Origin: Bartonella massiliensis
GTDB lineage: Bacteria > Pseudomonadota > Alphaproteobacteria > Rhizobiales > Rhizobiaceae
Direction: 5' to 3'
NCBI RefSeq assembly: GCF_902150025.1
Contig: NZ_CABFVS010000001.1
Span: 43,398 to 107,397 of the forward strand
Length of the DNA stretch: 64,000 nt
Shown: one piece after another, positions 30,582 through 41,056 of the stretch
How the letters are laid out: the number at the start of each line of letters is the position of its first letter
Numbering within the stretch: the first letter of the stretch is position 1
Program-made: the position numbers and the translations under genes
Notes under the pieces: generated by a model
What the model was told of the DNA's origin: nothing
Seen by the model: only the letters and a program-made list of their open reading frames with translations
Database searches by the model: none

Positions 30582-30825
30582 ATAACGTCATATTCATTTT
30601 TACAGGGTGATTTTACAACAATCCCCCTTTGTACCCATATTAGTATCAGACCTATCAACTAGTTCGAATTCGAAATATTCTAACTTTTTTCTAAACAAAC
30701 AATAAATATTATGGAGAGCTCTCACACAAAATAAATGGCATATTCTCATTCGTATCATTTCAAGCTTGTTTCTTCTAACATCTATTTTTAGATAAAAATC
30801 TTCCTTACTCGAAAAATTCTTTCCC

Positions 30826-31677
30826 TCACAAACCGTAACGCTGCCAAAGTGCCCGCTCTTCTGCTGCTATCAATGCACTATCAATAGCTGTATAAACCGT
30901 ATGAGCCGTTACTCCTGCAGGGATTTTAGGGCCTAAAAAACTTTTTGGAGGTGTAATAAGTCGAAGTTTTGCCTCATTACCAAAACGCTCCTTAATAACA
31001 GAACGTACATCATTCAATCCGTCAACCAGACCAAGTTCAACACTTTTTTTTCCACTCCAAAACATTCCTGTAAAGAGATTAGAATCATCTGATAATTTTG
31101 CCGCACGCCGTTCTTTAACTAAATCGATAAAAGTTTGATGCACTTCAAGTTGGAGAGATTTCAAATGCTCAATATCCGCCTTTTTTTCCGGCTGAAATGG
31201 ATCTAATGAAACTTTGTTCTTTCCTGCTGTGTATACACGACGCTCGACACCAATTTTCTTCAAAAGTTCTGGAAAACCGAAGGAAGCTGAAACCACCCCA
31301 ATGGAACCCACAATCGAAGAAGGATCTGCAAAAATTTCATCCCCCGCACAAGCAATCATATAACCACCAGAGGCTGCGATATCTTCAATAAACACAAGAA
31401 CCTTTTTATTTTTTTCTTCTGCCAAGTCACGAATACGCTTGAAGATAAAACGCGACTGTACTGGAGAACCACCTGGAGAATTAATAATAAGTGCAACAGC
31501 TGGTGCTTTTTTGTGCGCAAAAGCCTTCTCTAGAATATTTGCATATCTGCTAAGAGAAAGGGTACGCGATATAGATGCTGATGAATCCATAATGGCCCCT
31601 TGAAGGCGAACAACAGGAATTTCAAGTTTATTGGAAGAAAAACGCTGTGGAATAAAATTTTTGATAACATCCATCAA
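30826..31677 (-). CDS. S49 family serine peptidase (SppA/SohB-like)
   Basis: 283 residues. NSPGGSPVQSRFI and IAASGGYMIACAGDEIFADPSSIVGSIGV are the family core, with Ser of ASGGY as nucleophile and Lys of TAGKNK as the likely general base. It probably digests signal peptides or membrane protein fragments. There is no obvious N-terminal transmembrane segment, unlike SppA of E. coli, so its location is uncertain. Length fits the short single-domain form of alphaproteobacteria. Confidence 0.88.
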   Translation of the reverse strand: MMDVIKNFIPQRFSSNKLEIPVVRLQGAIMDSSASISRTLSLSRYANILEKAFAHKKAPAVALIINSPGGSPVQSRFIFKRIRDLAEEKNKKVLVFIEDIAASGGYMIACAGDEIFADPSSIVGSIGVVSASFGFPELLKKIGVERRVYTAGKNKVSLDPFQPEKKADIEHLKSLQLEVHQTFIDLVKERRAAKLSDDSNLFTGMFWSGKKSVELGLVDGLNDVRSVIKERFGNEAKLRLITPPKSFLGPKIPAGVTAHTVYTAIDSALIAAEERALWQRYGL

Positions 31678-31864
31678 AACAGAATCTCCTTAATTTTAAG
31701 AATAATTAAATAGGCAAGAACAACAAAAAGGAAGAATACGATAGTATCCAAAAAAGCCAATCAATCCCCACATGAAAATCAGAAATACAATTTCCCACAA
31801 ATCAAAATCTCCCTAGTAACAAAGTTTAGACTTTAAATAATAAACTGGAAAACACAAGAGACCA

Positions 31865-32653
31865 TTAAAAAAGTTCCCACAAGCTTATATATCCATTATT
31901 AATTGCATCAATCTGTGGCGAAAAAGTATGGTCATTACTTTCATGGATAACCAATGCCGGTAAAATAGATAATGCAGCTCTGCTTCCTCGTTTTGCATAA
32001 AATAAAAGGCGGATTGCTGCTGTTTTGGCACGCGCATGCACAGGAATGATACAAATACCACCAAAACGCCCCTCTAAAGCACGTAAAATATCTGTCAGTG
32101 ATTGTGGACGTGCAATGAGTCCTAAGTATCCCCCTGGCTTAACAATTGCTGCTGCACTGCGTAACCAGTTCTCAAACATCGCTTCAGGCATAACATGTGC
32201 TTCAGATTTTTGCTTGTCAGGTGTTTTGCGATCCGTAGGATTATTAAAAGGTGGATTCATAATTGCAAAATCAAAGCTATTGTCTATCAAACCTGCTTTT
32301 ATACGCGCATTCCCTCTCAAGGTAACATCGGCTTCTAGCAAACAAATTCGGTCAGCAAGTTGTTTATTTTGTTTTAGCATAAGCGTTTTTTGAGCATACG
32401 ATACCATAAAAGATGAGCGTTCAACCAATGTAACATGAACTTGCCAACAACGCGAAGCAACAGCCAACCCTGCCGCTCCACTACCTGCCCCTAAATCAAC
32501 AACTTTGCCCTTTAAATGACTGGGAACCAAACTGGCTAATAACATCGCATCCATCCCAGAACGATGACCCTGTTTATAGGGTTGAACCAAATAAAATTTT
32601 CCACGATGAAAACTGTCTATTGTTTCACCACTCTGATTCGTTGTTTTATCCAT
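31865..32653 (-). CDS. TrmN6-like (tRNA1-Val adenine-N6) methyltransferase
   Basis: 262 residues. The SAM motif I is VDLGAGSGAAGLA and the adenine-N6 motif IV is IMNPPFNNP; the N-terminal YLVQPYKQGHRSGMDAMLLA is typical of the TrmN6/YfiC group. That group methylates A37 of tRNA-Val, but the exact target here is inferred. It lies 239 bp from the divergent polyprenyl synthase, counted from the TTG start chosen for that gene; the two are often neighbours in Rhizobiales. Confidence 0.85.
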   Translation of the reverse strand: MDKTTNQSGETIDSFHRGKFYLVQPYKQGHRSGMDAMLLASLVPSHLKGKVVDLGAGSGAAGLAVASRCWQVHVTLVERSSFMVSYAQKTLMLKQNKQLADRICLLEADVTLRGNARIKAGLIDNSFDFAIMNPPFNNPTDRKTPDKQKSEAHVMPEAMFENWLRSAAAIVKPGGYLGLIARPQSLTDILRALEGRFGGICIIPVHARAKTAAIRLLFYAKRGSRAALSILPALVIHESNDHTFSPQIDAINNGYISLWELF

Positions 32654-32892
32654 TTAAAAGTCTAATATTCACCTTTATAAACCACCCTTTTGTCATTCAG
32701 CGGTTGTTTTAATTTTTTTATCATTTCATAACAATAACATTACACACGCTAAAGAACATTTCTTGCCAATACCATTCCAATCTTACATTTTAAAACGTCA
32801 TCAAAAGCTTGAGTCAAAACAAAACCCCCTTTATGCTAGTCAATAAAATAATTTTTAGATATGTCCATTGCAATACTCTAGGAGTAAATATA

Positions 32893-33909
32893 TTGAGTGT
32901 AGCTATCGAAACAGAACCAATAAGAAATAATCAAATTTCTCTGCAGTCTCTTGTCAATCTTACGCAACAAGATATGGAGCGCGTCAACCAATTTATTCTC
33001 TCTATGGCAAAATCAGAAGTTGAAATGATCCCTGAAATTTCTAATCATCTTATTTCATCTGGTGGAAAACGATTACGCCCAATGATCACACTCGCTTCTG
33101 CTCATATGTTCGGTTATCAAAGTGATGGGCATATAAAACTCGCAACAGCTGTTGAATTTATGCATACAGCAACATTGCTCCATGATGATGTGGTTGATGA
33201 AAGTAATTTGCGACGTGGAAAATCCACGGCACGGATGATTTGGGGAAATCAAGCAAGTGTTCTTGTGGGGGATTTCCTGTTAGGGCAAGCTTTTAAAATG
33301 ATGGTTGATGTCGGTTCCATGGAAGCGCTTTCTGTCCTAGCAAACGCAGCAGCAATTATTGCTGAAGGAGAAGTTTTACAACTTTCTGCTGCAAACAATA
33401 TCACAACTAGTCCTTCAGATTATCTCAAAATCATCAATGCAAAAACCGCAGCACTATTTTCAGCGGCAGCTGAAGTTGGCCCCATTATTGCTGGTTATGG
33501 AAACAAAGAGCGTTCTGCATTACGTGAATATGGAACATCTTTAGGTTTAGCTTTCCAATTGATTGATGATGCCCTTGATTATAGTGGTAGTGCTCAAAAT
33601 TTAGGAAAAAATATAGGCGATGATTTTAGAGAAGGAAAAATTACAATGCCTGTTATTCTCGCATATGAGCGTGGGAGTATGGTGGAGAAAAAATTCTGGA
33701 AACAAGCGCTTGAAGACGGCAATAACAATAACGAAGCCTTTACACATGCACAAAACTTAATGGCAAAATGTGATAGCATTGCAGATACCATAGAACAAGC
33801 ACGTATCTATGGAAAACATGCTATTGATGCTCTTATTCCTATGAATAGAAATCCTGCTTACAATGCTCTCGTTGAAACTGTTGAGTTTTGTATTGCGCGC
33901 GTAAACTGA
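32893..33909 (+). CDS. Polyprenyl (octa-/decaprenyl) diphosphate synthase
   Basis: 338 residues. It builds the isoprenoid tail used by UbiA. The first aspartate-rich motif is LLHDDVVDES followed by RRGK, and the second is FQLIDDALDYSG. I chose a TTG start at 32893 because AGGAG lies 8 nt before it and the protein then begins at the usual place. ATGs further upstream (32809, 32833) would add residues with no ribosome binding site. Chain length (octaprenyl or decaprenyl) cannot be decided here. Confidence 0.92.
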   Translation: MSVAIETEPIRNNQISLQSLVNLTQQDMERVNQFILSMAKSEVEMIPEISNHLISSGGKRLRPMITLASAHMFGYQSDGHIKLATAVEFMHTATLLHDDVVDESNLRRGKSTARMIWGNQASVLVGDFLLGQAFKMMVDVGSMEALSVLANAAAIIAEGEVLQLSAANNITTSPSDYLKIINAKTAALFSAAAEVGPIIAGYGNKERSALREYGTSLGLAFQLIDDALDYSGSAQNLGKNIGDDFREGKITMPVILAYERGSMVEKKFWKQALEDGNNNNEAFTHAQNLMAKCDSIADTIEQARIYGKHAIDALIPMNRNPAYNALVETVEFCIARVN

Positions 33910-34003
33910 TTCTTTGCAAGAATCACAGTATTTCTCAACAAAGTAATGAGATATGATCTATAAACGACACAATCAATTGATTATCTTGAAAAGGATTAAC
34001 TCC

Positions 34004-35698
34004 ATGTGCTCTGTAACGGTAGTCCGACTTTTTACCCTCTTTATCGTGGGTATCATGCTGATGCCATCCCCTACCTACAGTAAAATAAGCACCGCGATTC
34101 ATACAACCTCTTTTACAGGTGCATATCTCGCTGGAAGGGTTGCAAATCATGAAAATAAAATAGATCTTGCTATCGATTATTTTAAACAGGCACTCGTCTA
34201 TCAACCTGATAACATTGAAACACAAAAAGAACTCCTTGAAGCTATGCTCTCGGTGGGAGATTTTAAAGAAGCTGTACAACAAGCCCAAAAGCTCAAAAAG
34301 CAAGATGTTATAACGCCCTTTGTTTCCTTAACATTGTCAATAGAAAGTCTCATCAAAAAAGATTATAAGAATGCCAAGCTTCTCCTGCAATTAAAAGAAC
34401 CTCCTACAGCCAATAACCCAATACCTGAACTCATCGATGCTTGGATTACTTTTGGATCTGGACAAAAATCTCAAGCAATCGCTACTCTTAAAAAGCTCAA
34501 AGGTCCTGTCTGGTATGAGCTTTTTATATCTTATCATCTAGCACTTATGAGCGATCTTGCAGAACGACCACAAGATGCAAAAAAATATTTCATTAAAGCA
34601 CTGAGTAACAAACAAGGAACTCTTATTGCTCCAAATACCTATGAACGTATTATTACAGCCTATGCCTCATTCCAATTCCGCCATAATATGCGCAACCAAG
34701 CTCTTCAGACAATCCAGCATGGTGAACAAATGTTGTCAACTCGAGAAGTCTTCACAAACCTTCGAGAAAAAATTGAAAAAAATGTTTTTTTAGAAAGGTT
34801 GATAAAAACACCTCAGCAAGGAGTAGCCGAGGTATTGTATAATTTTGGAACAGCTCTCAACTACAAAAACTCAGGGCGGATTGCACGTATTTTAAAACAA
34901 TTATCTTTCACCTTATACCCTCAAAATGACGCAACACTCTTTCAGCTCGCACACATTTCTGCTAAATTAGATGATTCTCAGCAAGCCATTAAGCTTTATC
35001 GCGCTTTATCCCCTAAATCTCCTTATTATAAAGATGGACAACTTCATCTTGCATTTCTTCTTGCCAATAACAACAATTATAAAGAAGCAATAAAGTTACT
35101 CATATTGTTAAATAAAAAGTTTCCCAATGATCGTAGCATTTTGATAACACTCGTTGCTTTTTATATGCAGAACAATAATTTTCTGGAAGCCACGAAAACT
35201 CTAGACTATGCGATTGCCCAAATAAAAAACTTTCAGCAGGACGATTGGAAACTTTTTTATCAACGTGGTATTGCTTTTGAACGTTTAAAACAGTGGCCAA
35301 AAGCAGAAATTGACTTGCGAAAAGCCCTTGATTTTTTTCCAAACCAGCCGCAAGTTCTTAATTATTTAGCCTATTCCCTTGTAGAGAGAGGTGAGAAGCT
35401 TGAAGAATCGCTACATATGCTGCAAAAAGCTTCTACTTTGCAAGCTCATAATAGTCATATCCTCGATTCTTTAGGATGGGCTTATTATAAATTAAAAGAC
35501 TATAACAAAGCAGTGCAAATATTAGAAAAAGCTGTCAGACTACAACCAGAAGACCCAACATTGAATGATCATTTAGGGGATGCCTATTGGAAAGTTGGAC
35601 GTAAACGGGAAGCCATATTTCAATGGAACCACGCCATTGATGGAAAACCAGAAAATGCTAAACAAATTCAAGAAAAATTGAAATTTGGTTTGCAATAA
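34004..35698 (+). CDS. Tetratricopeptide-repeat protein with signal peptide
   Basis: 564 residues. The N-terminus MCSVTVVRLFTLFIVGIMLM ending at PTYS looks like a cleaved signal peptide, so the protein is probably periplasmic or anchored at the outer membrane. TPR units run through much of it: ENKIDLAIDYFKQALVYQPDN near the start, and KAEIDLRKALDFFPNQP and YNKAVQILEKAVRLQPEDP near the end, with LGWAYYKL between. ATG 34004 has AAGGA 8 nt upstream and is preferred over the ATG at 33953. The partner proteins are unknown. Confidence 0.85.
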   Translation: MCSVTVVRLFTLFIVGIMLMPSPTYSKISTAIHTTSFTGAYLAGRVANHENKIDLAIDYFKQALVYQPDNIETQKELLEAMLSVGDFKEAVQQAQKLKKQDVITPFVSLTLSIESLIKKDYKNAKLLLQLKEPPTANNPIPELIDAWITFGSGQKSQAIATLKKLKGPVWYELFISYHLALMSDLAERPQDAKKYFIKALSNKQGTLIAPNTYERIITAYASFQFRHNMRNQALQTIQHGEQMLSTREVFTNLREKIEKNVFLERLIKTPQQGVAEVLYNFGTALNYKNSGRIARILKQLSFTLYPQNDATLFQLAHISAKLDDSQQAIKLYRALSPKSPYYKDGQLHLAFLLANNNNYKEAIKLLILLNKKFPNDRSILITLVAFYMQNNNFLEATKTLDYAIAQIKNFQQDDWKLFYQRGIAFERLKQWPKAEIDLRKALDFFPNQPQVLNYLAYSLVERGEKLEESLHMLQKASTLQAHNSHILDSLGWAYYKLKDYNKAVQILEKAVRLQPEDPTLNDHLGDAYWKVGRKREAIFQWNHAIDGKPENAKQIQEKLKFGLQ

Positions 35699-35798
35699 AT
35701 GATGCTTAACCGTAAACCACATAAAATAATAGATGTCATAGAAGCTAAGGTTTCTTTGGTTGCTATCTATATTGTTCAATATTTAAAGAGTATAAAGC

Positions 35799-36740
35799 GT
35801 GAAACTGCCTGAACACCTTGACCCCAAACGTTCTTTTCAGGGACTAATTTTAACCTTGCAAAATTATTGGGCCCACTATGGATGTGCGATTTTGCAACCT
35901 TATGATATGGAAGTCGGCGCTGGAACTTTTCATCCAGCAACCATACTACGCTCTCTAGGTCCACGGCCTTGGAATGTTGCTTATGTTCAACCCTCTCGAC
36001 GTCCAACAGATGGCCGATATGGTAAAAATCCAAATCGTTTACAACACTATTATCAATTCCAAGTGCTTCTCAAACCTTCTCCGCCTAATTTACAAGAGCT
36101 TTATATCAAATCGCTACAAGCTATCGGGCTTGATACAAAATTGCATGATATTCGCTTTGTTGAAGATGATTGGGAAAGTCCAACCCTTGGTGCTTGGGGG
36201 TTAGGGTGGGAATGCTGGTGTGATGGAATGGAAATTTCTCAATTTACTTATTTTCAGCAAGTTTGCGGCATTGAGTGCGCCCCGGTTTCAGGAGAGATCA
36301 CCTATGGTCTTGAGCGTCTAGCGATGTATATTCAAGAGGTTGATAATGTCTATGATCTGAACTTTAATGGTTTGGAAGAAGAAAACAAAATAAGTTATAG
36401 AGATATTTTTCTACAAGCAGAACAGGAATACTCATATTATAACTTCGAATTTGCTGATACCAAACTCCTCCACCAGCATTTTATCGATGCCGAGCGCGAA
36501 TGCGATGCACTTCTTGATGCGGGAAGCCCCGATAAAGAAGGTACATTCCATCGCTGTGTTTTTCCTGCCTATGATCAATGTATTAAAGCAAGCCATATCT
36601 TTAATCTTTTGCAAGCACGTGGTGTTATTTCTGTAACCGAACGACAAAATTACATTCTTCGTGTTCGTGATCTCGCGCGCCGTTGTGGGGAAGCCTTCTT
36701 ACTCACAGAAGCTGGACAAATATACACTGGAGAAGCCTAA
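35799..36740 (+). CDS. glyQ: Glycyl-tRNA synthetase alpha subunit
   Basis: 313 residues, the catalytic class II subunit of the heterotetrameric glycyl-tRNA synthetase. Recognisable blocks are [47 protein letters not shown] and [10 protein letters not shown]. Its TAA stop shares one base with the ATG of glyS (TAATG), so the two subunits are translationally coupled. Confidence 0.97.
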   Translation: MKLPEHLDPKRSFQGLILTLQNYWAHYGCAILQPYDMEVGAGTFHPATILRSLGPRPWNVAYVQPSRRPTDGRYGKNPNRLQHYYQFQVLLKPSPPNLQELYIKSLQAIGLDTKLHDIRFVEDDWESPTLGAWGLGWECWCDGMEISQFTYFQQVCGIECAPVSGEITYGLERLAMYIQEVDNVYDLNFNGLEEENKISYRDIFLQAEQEYSYYNFEFADTKLLHQHFIDAERECDALLDAGSPDKEGTFHRCVFPAYDQCIKASHIFNLLQARGVISVTERQNYILRVRDLARRCGEAFLLTEAGQIYTGEA

Positions 36741-38962
36741 TGTCTGATCTTCTTCTTGAACTTTTCAGTGAAGAAATCCCTGCACGTATGCAACGAAAAG
36801 CGGCTGCTGATCTTAAAAAAGCAGTTACAGATCAACTTATAGATGCTGGGTTGACCTATAAAGCGGCTCGAGAATATTGGACACCTCGTCGGCTAACATT
36901 AGACATACGCGGACTTTCTATACGCTCAAAAGATATCCATGAAGAACGTAAAGGTCCCTCTACAAAGTCACCACAGCAGGCGATTGATGGTTTTCTGCGT
37001 GCGACGGGGCTTAACGATATTTCTGAAGCCCATATTGGACATGATGATAAAAAAGGTGATTTTTATATTGCTAAAATTGTAAAAAAAGGCAGAACAGCAG
37101 AAGAAATTATTGCTGATATTTTACCGAATATTATCCGCAACTTTCCGTGGCCAAAATCTATGCGTTGGGGAAAAGATTCGGCAAAAAGTGGTGCTTTAAA
37201 GTGGATTCGGCCTTTACAAAACATTCTTTGCATTTTCGGACCAGAAATTGGTGAAACGCATGTTATTCCGTTTACAATTGGTTCTCTAAAAAGTAATAAT
37301 CTCACTTATGGTCATCGTTTCTTAAGTGATGGAAAGCCATTTCAAGTACGCCGCTTTGATGATTATGTGACGCAACTTGAAACCCATAAAGTCATTTTGG
37401 ATGCTGAAAGACGAAAGAATATTATTTTAGCAGATGCCCAAAATCTTTGCTTTGCAAACGGTTTAGAACTGGTTCAAGACGATGCTCTCCTCGAAGAAGT
37501 TGCTGGTCTTGTTGAGTGGCCTGTTATCCTTATGGGTGATTTTGAAAAATCATTTCTTGATATTCCTCCAGAAATTATTCGCTTGACTATTCGAGCCAAT
37601 CAAAAATGTTTTGTCACCCGTAAACAAGGAGAAAAAGTAAAACTTTCTCATCATTTTATTCTCGTTTCTAATATTCTTGCAAATGATGAAGGCAAAGAAA
37701 TTTCAAAAGGAAATAGTAAGGTTGTCCATGCCCGTCTTTCTGATGCACTCTATTTTTGGCAAACAGATCAGCGTGATTTACCTGATATTCAACATTTAGA
37801 ATCTTCTATAAAAAAATTTGATCTTGATATAAAGAAACCTCTCGATCAAAGAATAGCGCGACTTGATCATTTGAATGTAACTTTTCATGCCAAATTAGGA
37901 ACGCAAGGTGAAAGAGTAGAACGAATTGCTCAACTCACACAAAAAATTGCCCCTTTGATACAAGCAGATCCTCTTTTAGCGAAACGTGCAGCAATCCTTG
38001 CAAAAGCTGATTTGCAAACAGAAATTGTCGGAGAATTTCCTGAACTACAAGGGATAATGGGGCAAAAATATGCCCTTCTTCAAGGGGAAGATCCTCGCGT
38101 AGCTGAAGCCATTAAAGAGCATTATAAACCTCAAGGACCAACAGATCATCTTCCGCAAGAACCTCTTGCTATAACCGTTATGCTCGCCGACAAAATTGAC
38201 ATGCTGGTTGGCTTTTGGCTCATTAATGAAAAACCAACAGGCTCAAAAGATCCCTATGCGTTAAGACGAGCAGCCTTAGGAATTATTAGGCTTGTCCTTT
38301 CGCAGGATTGGAAAATCAACCTTATGCCACTGTTTCAGTTGGCAACCAATCTTTTCGTACAACAAAAAAATCAATATGAGATCTCTCAAAGCGAAAAGCG
38401 ACAATTGCAGAATCTGCTTCCAGAAAACACAGCGTATATTTTATCAGATCTGTTGTTCTTTTTTCATGACCGTTTGAAAATCTATCTCAAAGAGGAAGGG
38501 GCTCGTTATGATGCTCTTGAAGCCGTTTTAAACAAAGATTCTGATGATTTTTTATGGGTTGCACGTCGTGTTGAATCCCTTATCGCTTTTATCAATACTC
38601 ATGACGGAATGAGCTTTGTCGCCTCTGTAAAACGTACAACCAATATTCTTGAAAATGAACTTCAAAAAAGCACAATAATAGTAAATGAAATTAATCCTGA
38701 GCTCTTTGTTGAGAAAGAAGAAAAGCAGCTCTATCATGCAATCTGTGAAATAGAAAACAAGATTCTTGACGCTATCAATGCAACAAATTTATCATTGGTA
38801 CTCGATATTCTAGCACCACTTGGAAAATGGATTAATCTATTTTTTGAAAAGGTATTGGTGAACGATAAAAATCCTAATGTGCGCGCTAACCGTCTTGCTC
38901 TTCTCAAACGTACTTACACACTTACACAAGCGGTTGCAGATTTCTCAAAACTTGTCCTTTAA
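36740..38962 (+). CDS. glyS: Glycyl-tRNA synthetase beta subunit
   Basis: 740 residues. It begins [18 protein letters not shown], carries the HD-like domain region (GVHLDH-type blocks are less clear) and the GlyS landmarks [31 protein letters not shown] and [12 protein letters not shown]. The C-terminal anticodon-binding part follows. The start at ATG 36740 is set by the one-base overlap with glyQ. The last 670 bp of this gene are the source of the rearranged duplicate at 40060-40629. Confidence 0.96.
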   Translation: MSDLLLELFSEEIPARMQRKAAADLKKAVTDQLIDAGLTYKAAREYWTPRRLTLDIRGLSIRSKDIHEERKGPSTKSPQQAIDGFLRATGLNDISEAHIGHDDKKGDFYIAKIVKKGRTAEEIIADILPNIIRNFPWPKSMRWGKDSAKSGALKWIRPLQNILCIFGPEIGETHVIPFTIGSLKSNNLTYGHRFLSDGKPFQVRRFDDYVTQLETHKVILDAERRKNIILADAQNLCFANGLELVQDDALLEEVAGLVEWPVILMGDFEKSFLDIPPEIIRLTIRANQKCFVTRKQGEKVKLSHHFILVSNILANDEGKEISKGNSKVVHARLSDALYFWQTDQRDLPDIQHLESSIKKFDLDIKKPLDQRIARLDHLNVTFHAKLGTQGERVERIAQLTQKIAPLIQADPLLAKRAAILAKADLQTEIVGEFPELQGIMGQKYALLQGEDPRVAEAIKEHYKPQGPTDHLPQEPLAITVMLADKIDMLVGFWLINEKPTGSKDPYALRRAALGIIRLVLSQDWKINLMPLFQLATNLFVQQKNQYEISQSEKRQLQNLLPENTAYILSDLLFFFHDRLKIYLKEEGARYDALEAVLNKDSDDFLWVARRVESLIAFINTHDGMSFVASVKRTTNILENELQKSTIIVNEINPELFVEKEEKQLYHAICEIENKILDAINATNLSLVLDILAPLGKWINLFFEKVLVNDKNPNVRANRLALLKRTYTLTQAVADFSKLVL

Positions 38963-39518
38963 AACAAAAATCTTCTATTAACGGATAAAAATAATAAAGA
39001 TAAATTGTTTCTTTGTATTTATGAATATTTCAAAATATTATAAAGAACTTCCCCATGAAATTTGCTCTTACTTTAAAAAGAAGTAAAATTTTTTATCGTC
39101 AATGGTACTTTATATTGAATAATAAACACTAAATATCGTCAATTTTTCTCATCATAAGTCCCCTCTTCTTTTAATTGAATCAATTTAAAATACTCCTCTG
39201 CACACCATACGGGGAATTCGTGTGTGGATAAAATATTGAAGAAAAGAGTAAAAGTGTTCTTCATGAACAGTGCCAAGTACTGTTGCAAAATTAAGAGAAT
39301 GGATCAAATAGCATAGGTGCTATTGATTTTCACTTTTATTAAACAAAAAAATTCTCATGCCAAGTAGATTTTATACATTTTACGAAAAGGCTGCTACTCT
39401 TCACAAATATCGTCTTAAAATGAAGAAAGAATATATGCCTAAGAACTGTCTCTTCAAAACAAACGCATCAATGTGTAGCAACATAGGTATTGTGTAAAAC
39501 AAAACGCTATTGGATAGC
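38963..39518. other. Intergenic region with a possible gene remnant
   Basis: AT-rich, no complete ORF. On the minus strand around 39190-39320 a frame of some 45 codons reads protein-like residues (NFATVLGTVHEEHFYSF, then FIHTRIPRMVCRG) before a stop. It has no start codon or ribosome binding site, and I do not recognise it. Confidence 0.3.
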
Positions 39519-39750
39519 TTATTCATTGGCTTTCTTTAAGAAATATTTCTTAAAGAAAGCCGAGCCTTTTTCGCGATGGAGTCTAGGAATGATATCATGA
39601 TCAAGCCATTGAGTACCACCATCTTTACACTTATAAAAAAAGCGCGCGAGTACTGTCACACACTTTTGCCCAATCCCAATGCCGATAACCTTTAGAAACT
39701 TGAGACAAATCATAAGAGATAATCCTTTCTTTTACAATGTTTGCCCACAA
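39519..39750 (-). pseudogene. Decayed integrase 5' end, copy B
   Basis: The minus strand encodes ARFFYKCKDGGTQWL, matching LFFHKRKDGGAQWL of copy F at 54.4 kb, the arm-binding N-terminus of a tyrosine integrase. Upstream DNA (tttgtgggcaaacattgtaaaag) also matches copy F (tttgtgggtggaactgttaaag). A 64-codon frame remains open but lacks the rest of an integrase, so this is a remnant. Confidence 0.6.
39528..39561. repeat. Perfect 34-bp palindrome
   Basis: GGCTTTCTTTAAGAAAT (39528-39544) is followed at once by its exact reverse complement (39545-39561). It sits at the downstream end of integrase remnant B and can form a 17-bp cruciform or a hairpin with a very small loop. There is no T-run beyond that needed by a typical terminator, although AT pairs are abundant. 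Confidence 0.85.
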
Positions 39751-39755
39751 ACCAT

Positions 39756-39895
39756 TCCCACTTGTCACGTACAAGAAAATGATTTTGCTCGATTCAACAT
39801 AGAACAGATTTGAAATGAAAAAATCTTATGATATTCAGAGTTCTCAACTCAAATTAAATAACACAAAATTATCCTTATAAATCAATATGTTGTAT
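39756..39895 (+). repeat. Dispersed intergenic repeat unit B
   Basis: The clearest copy of the family. It starts cccacttgtcacgtacaag, continues gattcaacatagaacagatt and ttatgatattcagagttctc, and ends ttataaatcaatatgttgta. Compare the units at 44152, 44606, 53848, 54106 and 63405. Confidence 0.7.
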
Positions 39896-40036
39896 GGTAT
39901 ATTACCTGTTTTTATAAAAAGCATGCTTCCACTTAAAAACATTTCTCTGTGAATTTTGAGGTAACTTTTAAAAATTGTAGACTCTCAAGTGTAAATGATA
40001 CTTTGTAATGATTGATTAAATCATCAAAAAACAAAT

Positions 40037-40059
40037 TTTTATTGATTTATAATCATCAG
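40037..40059 (-). repeat. Start of an inverted repeat unit, cut by the glyS fragment
   Basis: ttttattgatttataatcat is the reverse complement of the tail of the dispersed unit (atgattataaatcaata). The expected rest of the unit does not follow; the permuted glyS copy begins at 40060. After the copy, ctcatattcaa near 40630 and weak integrase-like words near 40700-40870 may be the continuation. This reading is tentative. Confidence 0.4.
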
Positions 40060-40629
40060 CTTATCGCTTTTATCAATACCCATAACGGCATGAGCTTTGT
40101 AGCCCCTGTAAAACATACAGCCAATATTCTTGAAAATGAATTTCAAAAAAGCACCGTAATAGCGAATGAAATTAATCCTGAGCTCTTTGTTGAGAAAAAA
40201 AGAAAAGCAGCTCTCTCATGCAATCTGTGAGATCGAAAATAAGATTCTTGACGCTATCAATGCAACAAATTTATCATTGGACTCGATCTTCTAGCACCAC
40301 TTGGAAAATGGATTGATCTATTTTTTGAAAAGGTATTGGTGAACGATAAAAATCCTGATGTGCGCGCTAACCGTCTTGCTCTTCTCAAACGTACTTACAC
40401 ACTTACACAAGCAGTTGCAGATTTCTCAAAACTTGTCCTTTCGAAGGATTGGAAAATCAATCTTATGCCACTATTTCAGTTGGCAACCAATTTTTTCGTA
40501 CAACAAAAAAATCAATATGAAAGCTCTCAAAGAAGAAGGGACTCGTTATGATAGTCTTGAAGCCGTTTTAAACAAGAGTTCTGATGATTTTTTATGGGTT
40601 GCACGTCGTGTTAAGTCCCTTATCGCTTT
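40060..40629 (+). pseudogene. Circularly permuted, decayed copy of the 3' part of glyS
   Basis: Three blocks of glyS recur in a new order. Positions 40060-40441 match the gene end (38579-38960). They join directly to 40442-40525, which matches 38301-38384, and then to 40527-40629, which matches 38490-38589 after a deletion of about 100 nt. The junction is at cttgtccttt, a 10-mer present at both 38291 and 38951. Both ends of the copy carry cttatcgcttt, the 11-mer found at 38579-38589. An extra base and a lost base near 40195-40285 break the frame. It cannot encode a working subunit. Confidence 0.92.
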
Positions 40630-41056
40630 CTCATATTCAATATTTCAATGAGAATATAGAATTAAATTTTCTTACCTAAAACTCTCCCCTCATGAATCTA
40701 ACCGTCTTCATAAGAGGAATTAACAACAGATAAAAAGATCTCTCGAAAAATAAAAGAGGCGTTTTCCATAAAACTGCTAAACATAAAAGCAATTGCTCAA
40801 TATAAAAATCGTCACAATATCTTAACTGATAACATAATCACAGTGCTTGCTTATTGCTTCATAAAAACAAAGACAATAAGACTGCCTTAATAATTTTTAT
40901 AAATAGAATTAAAAGACGAATTTCAGCTAGAGAATACGGCTCTCTAAAGTCAATGCGTAACCAACTCAAGAACTCGCATCACAACATAATAGATTAAACA
41001 TTTAATATTGAAAAAACTATAAACCTCAAGAAACAGTTTTTATCTCTAAAATACCA
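40630..41056. other. Intergenic region with weak integrase-like remnant
   Basis: AT-rich. Around 40770-40830 a stretch (gctaaacataaaag...gctcaatataaaaatcgtcac) lines up loosely with the integrase remnant of copy F on the plus strand. No gene or terminator is clear. Confidence 0.3.

Noticed and set aside
30655..30680. agttcgaattcgaaat as a possible tRNA T-arm
   Set aside because: No acceptor, D or anticodon stems can be built around it; no tRNA gene was found anywhere in the window.
40012..40651. ORFs at 40012, 40336 and 40358 as small genes
   Set aside because: They are pieces of the permuted glyS copy and have no independent starts or binding sites.
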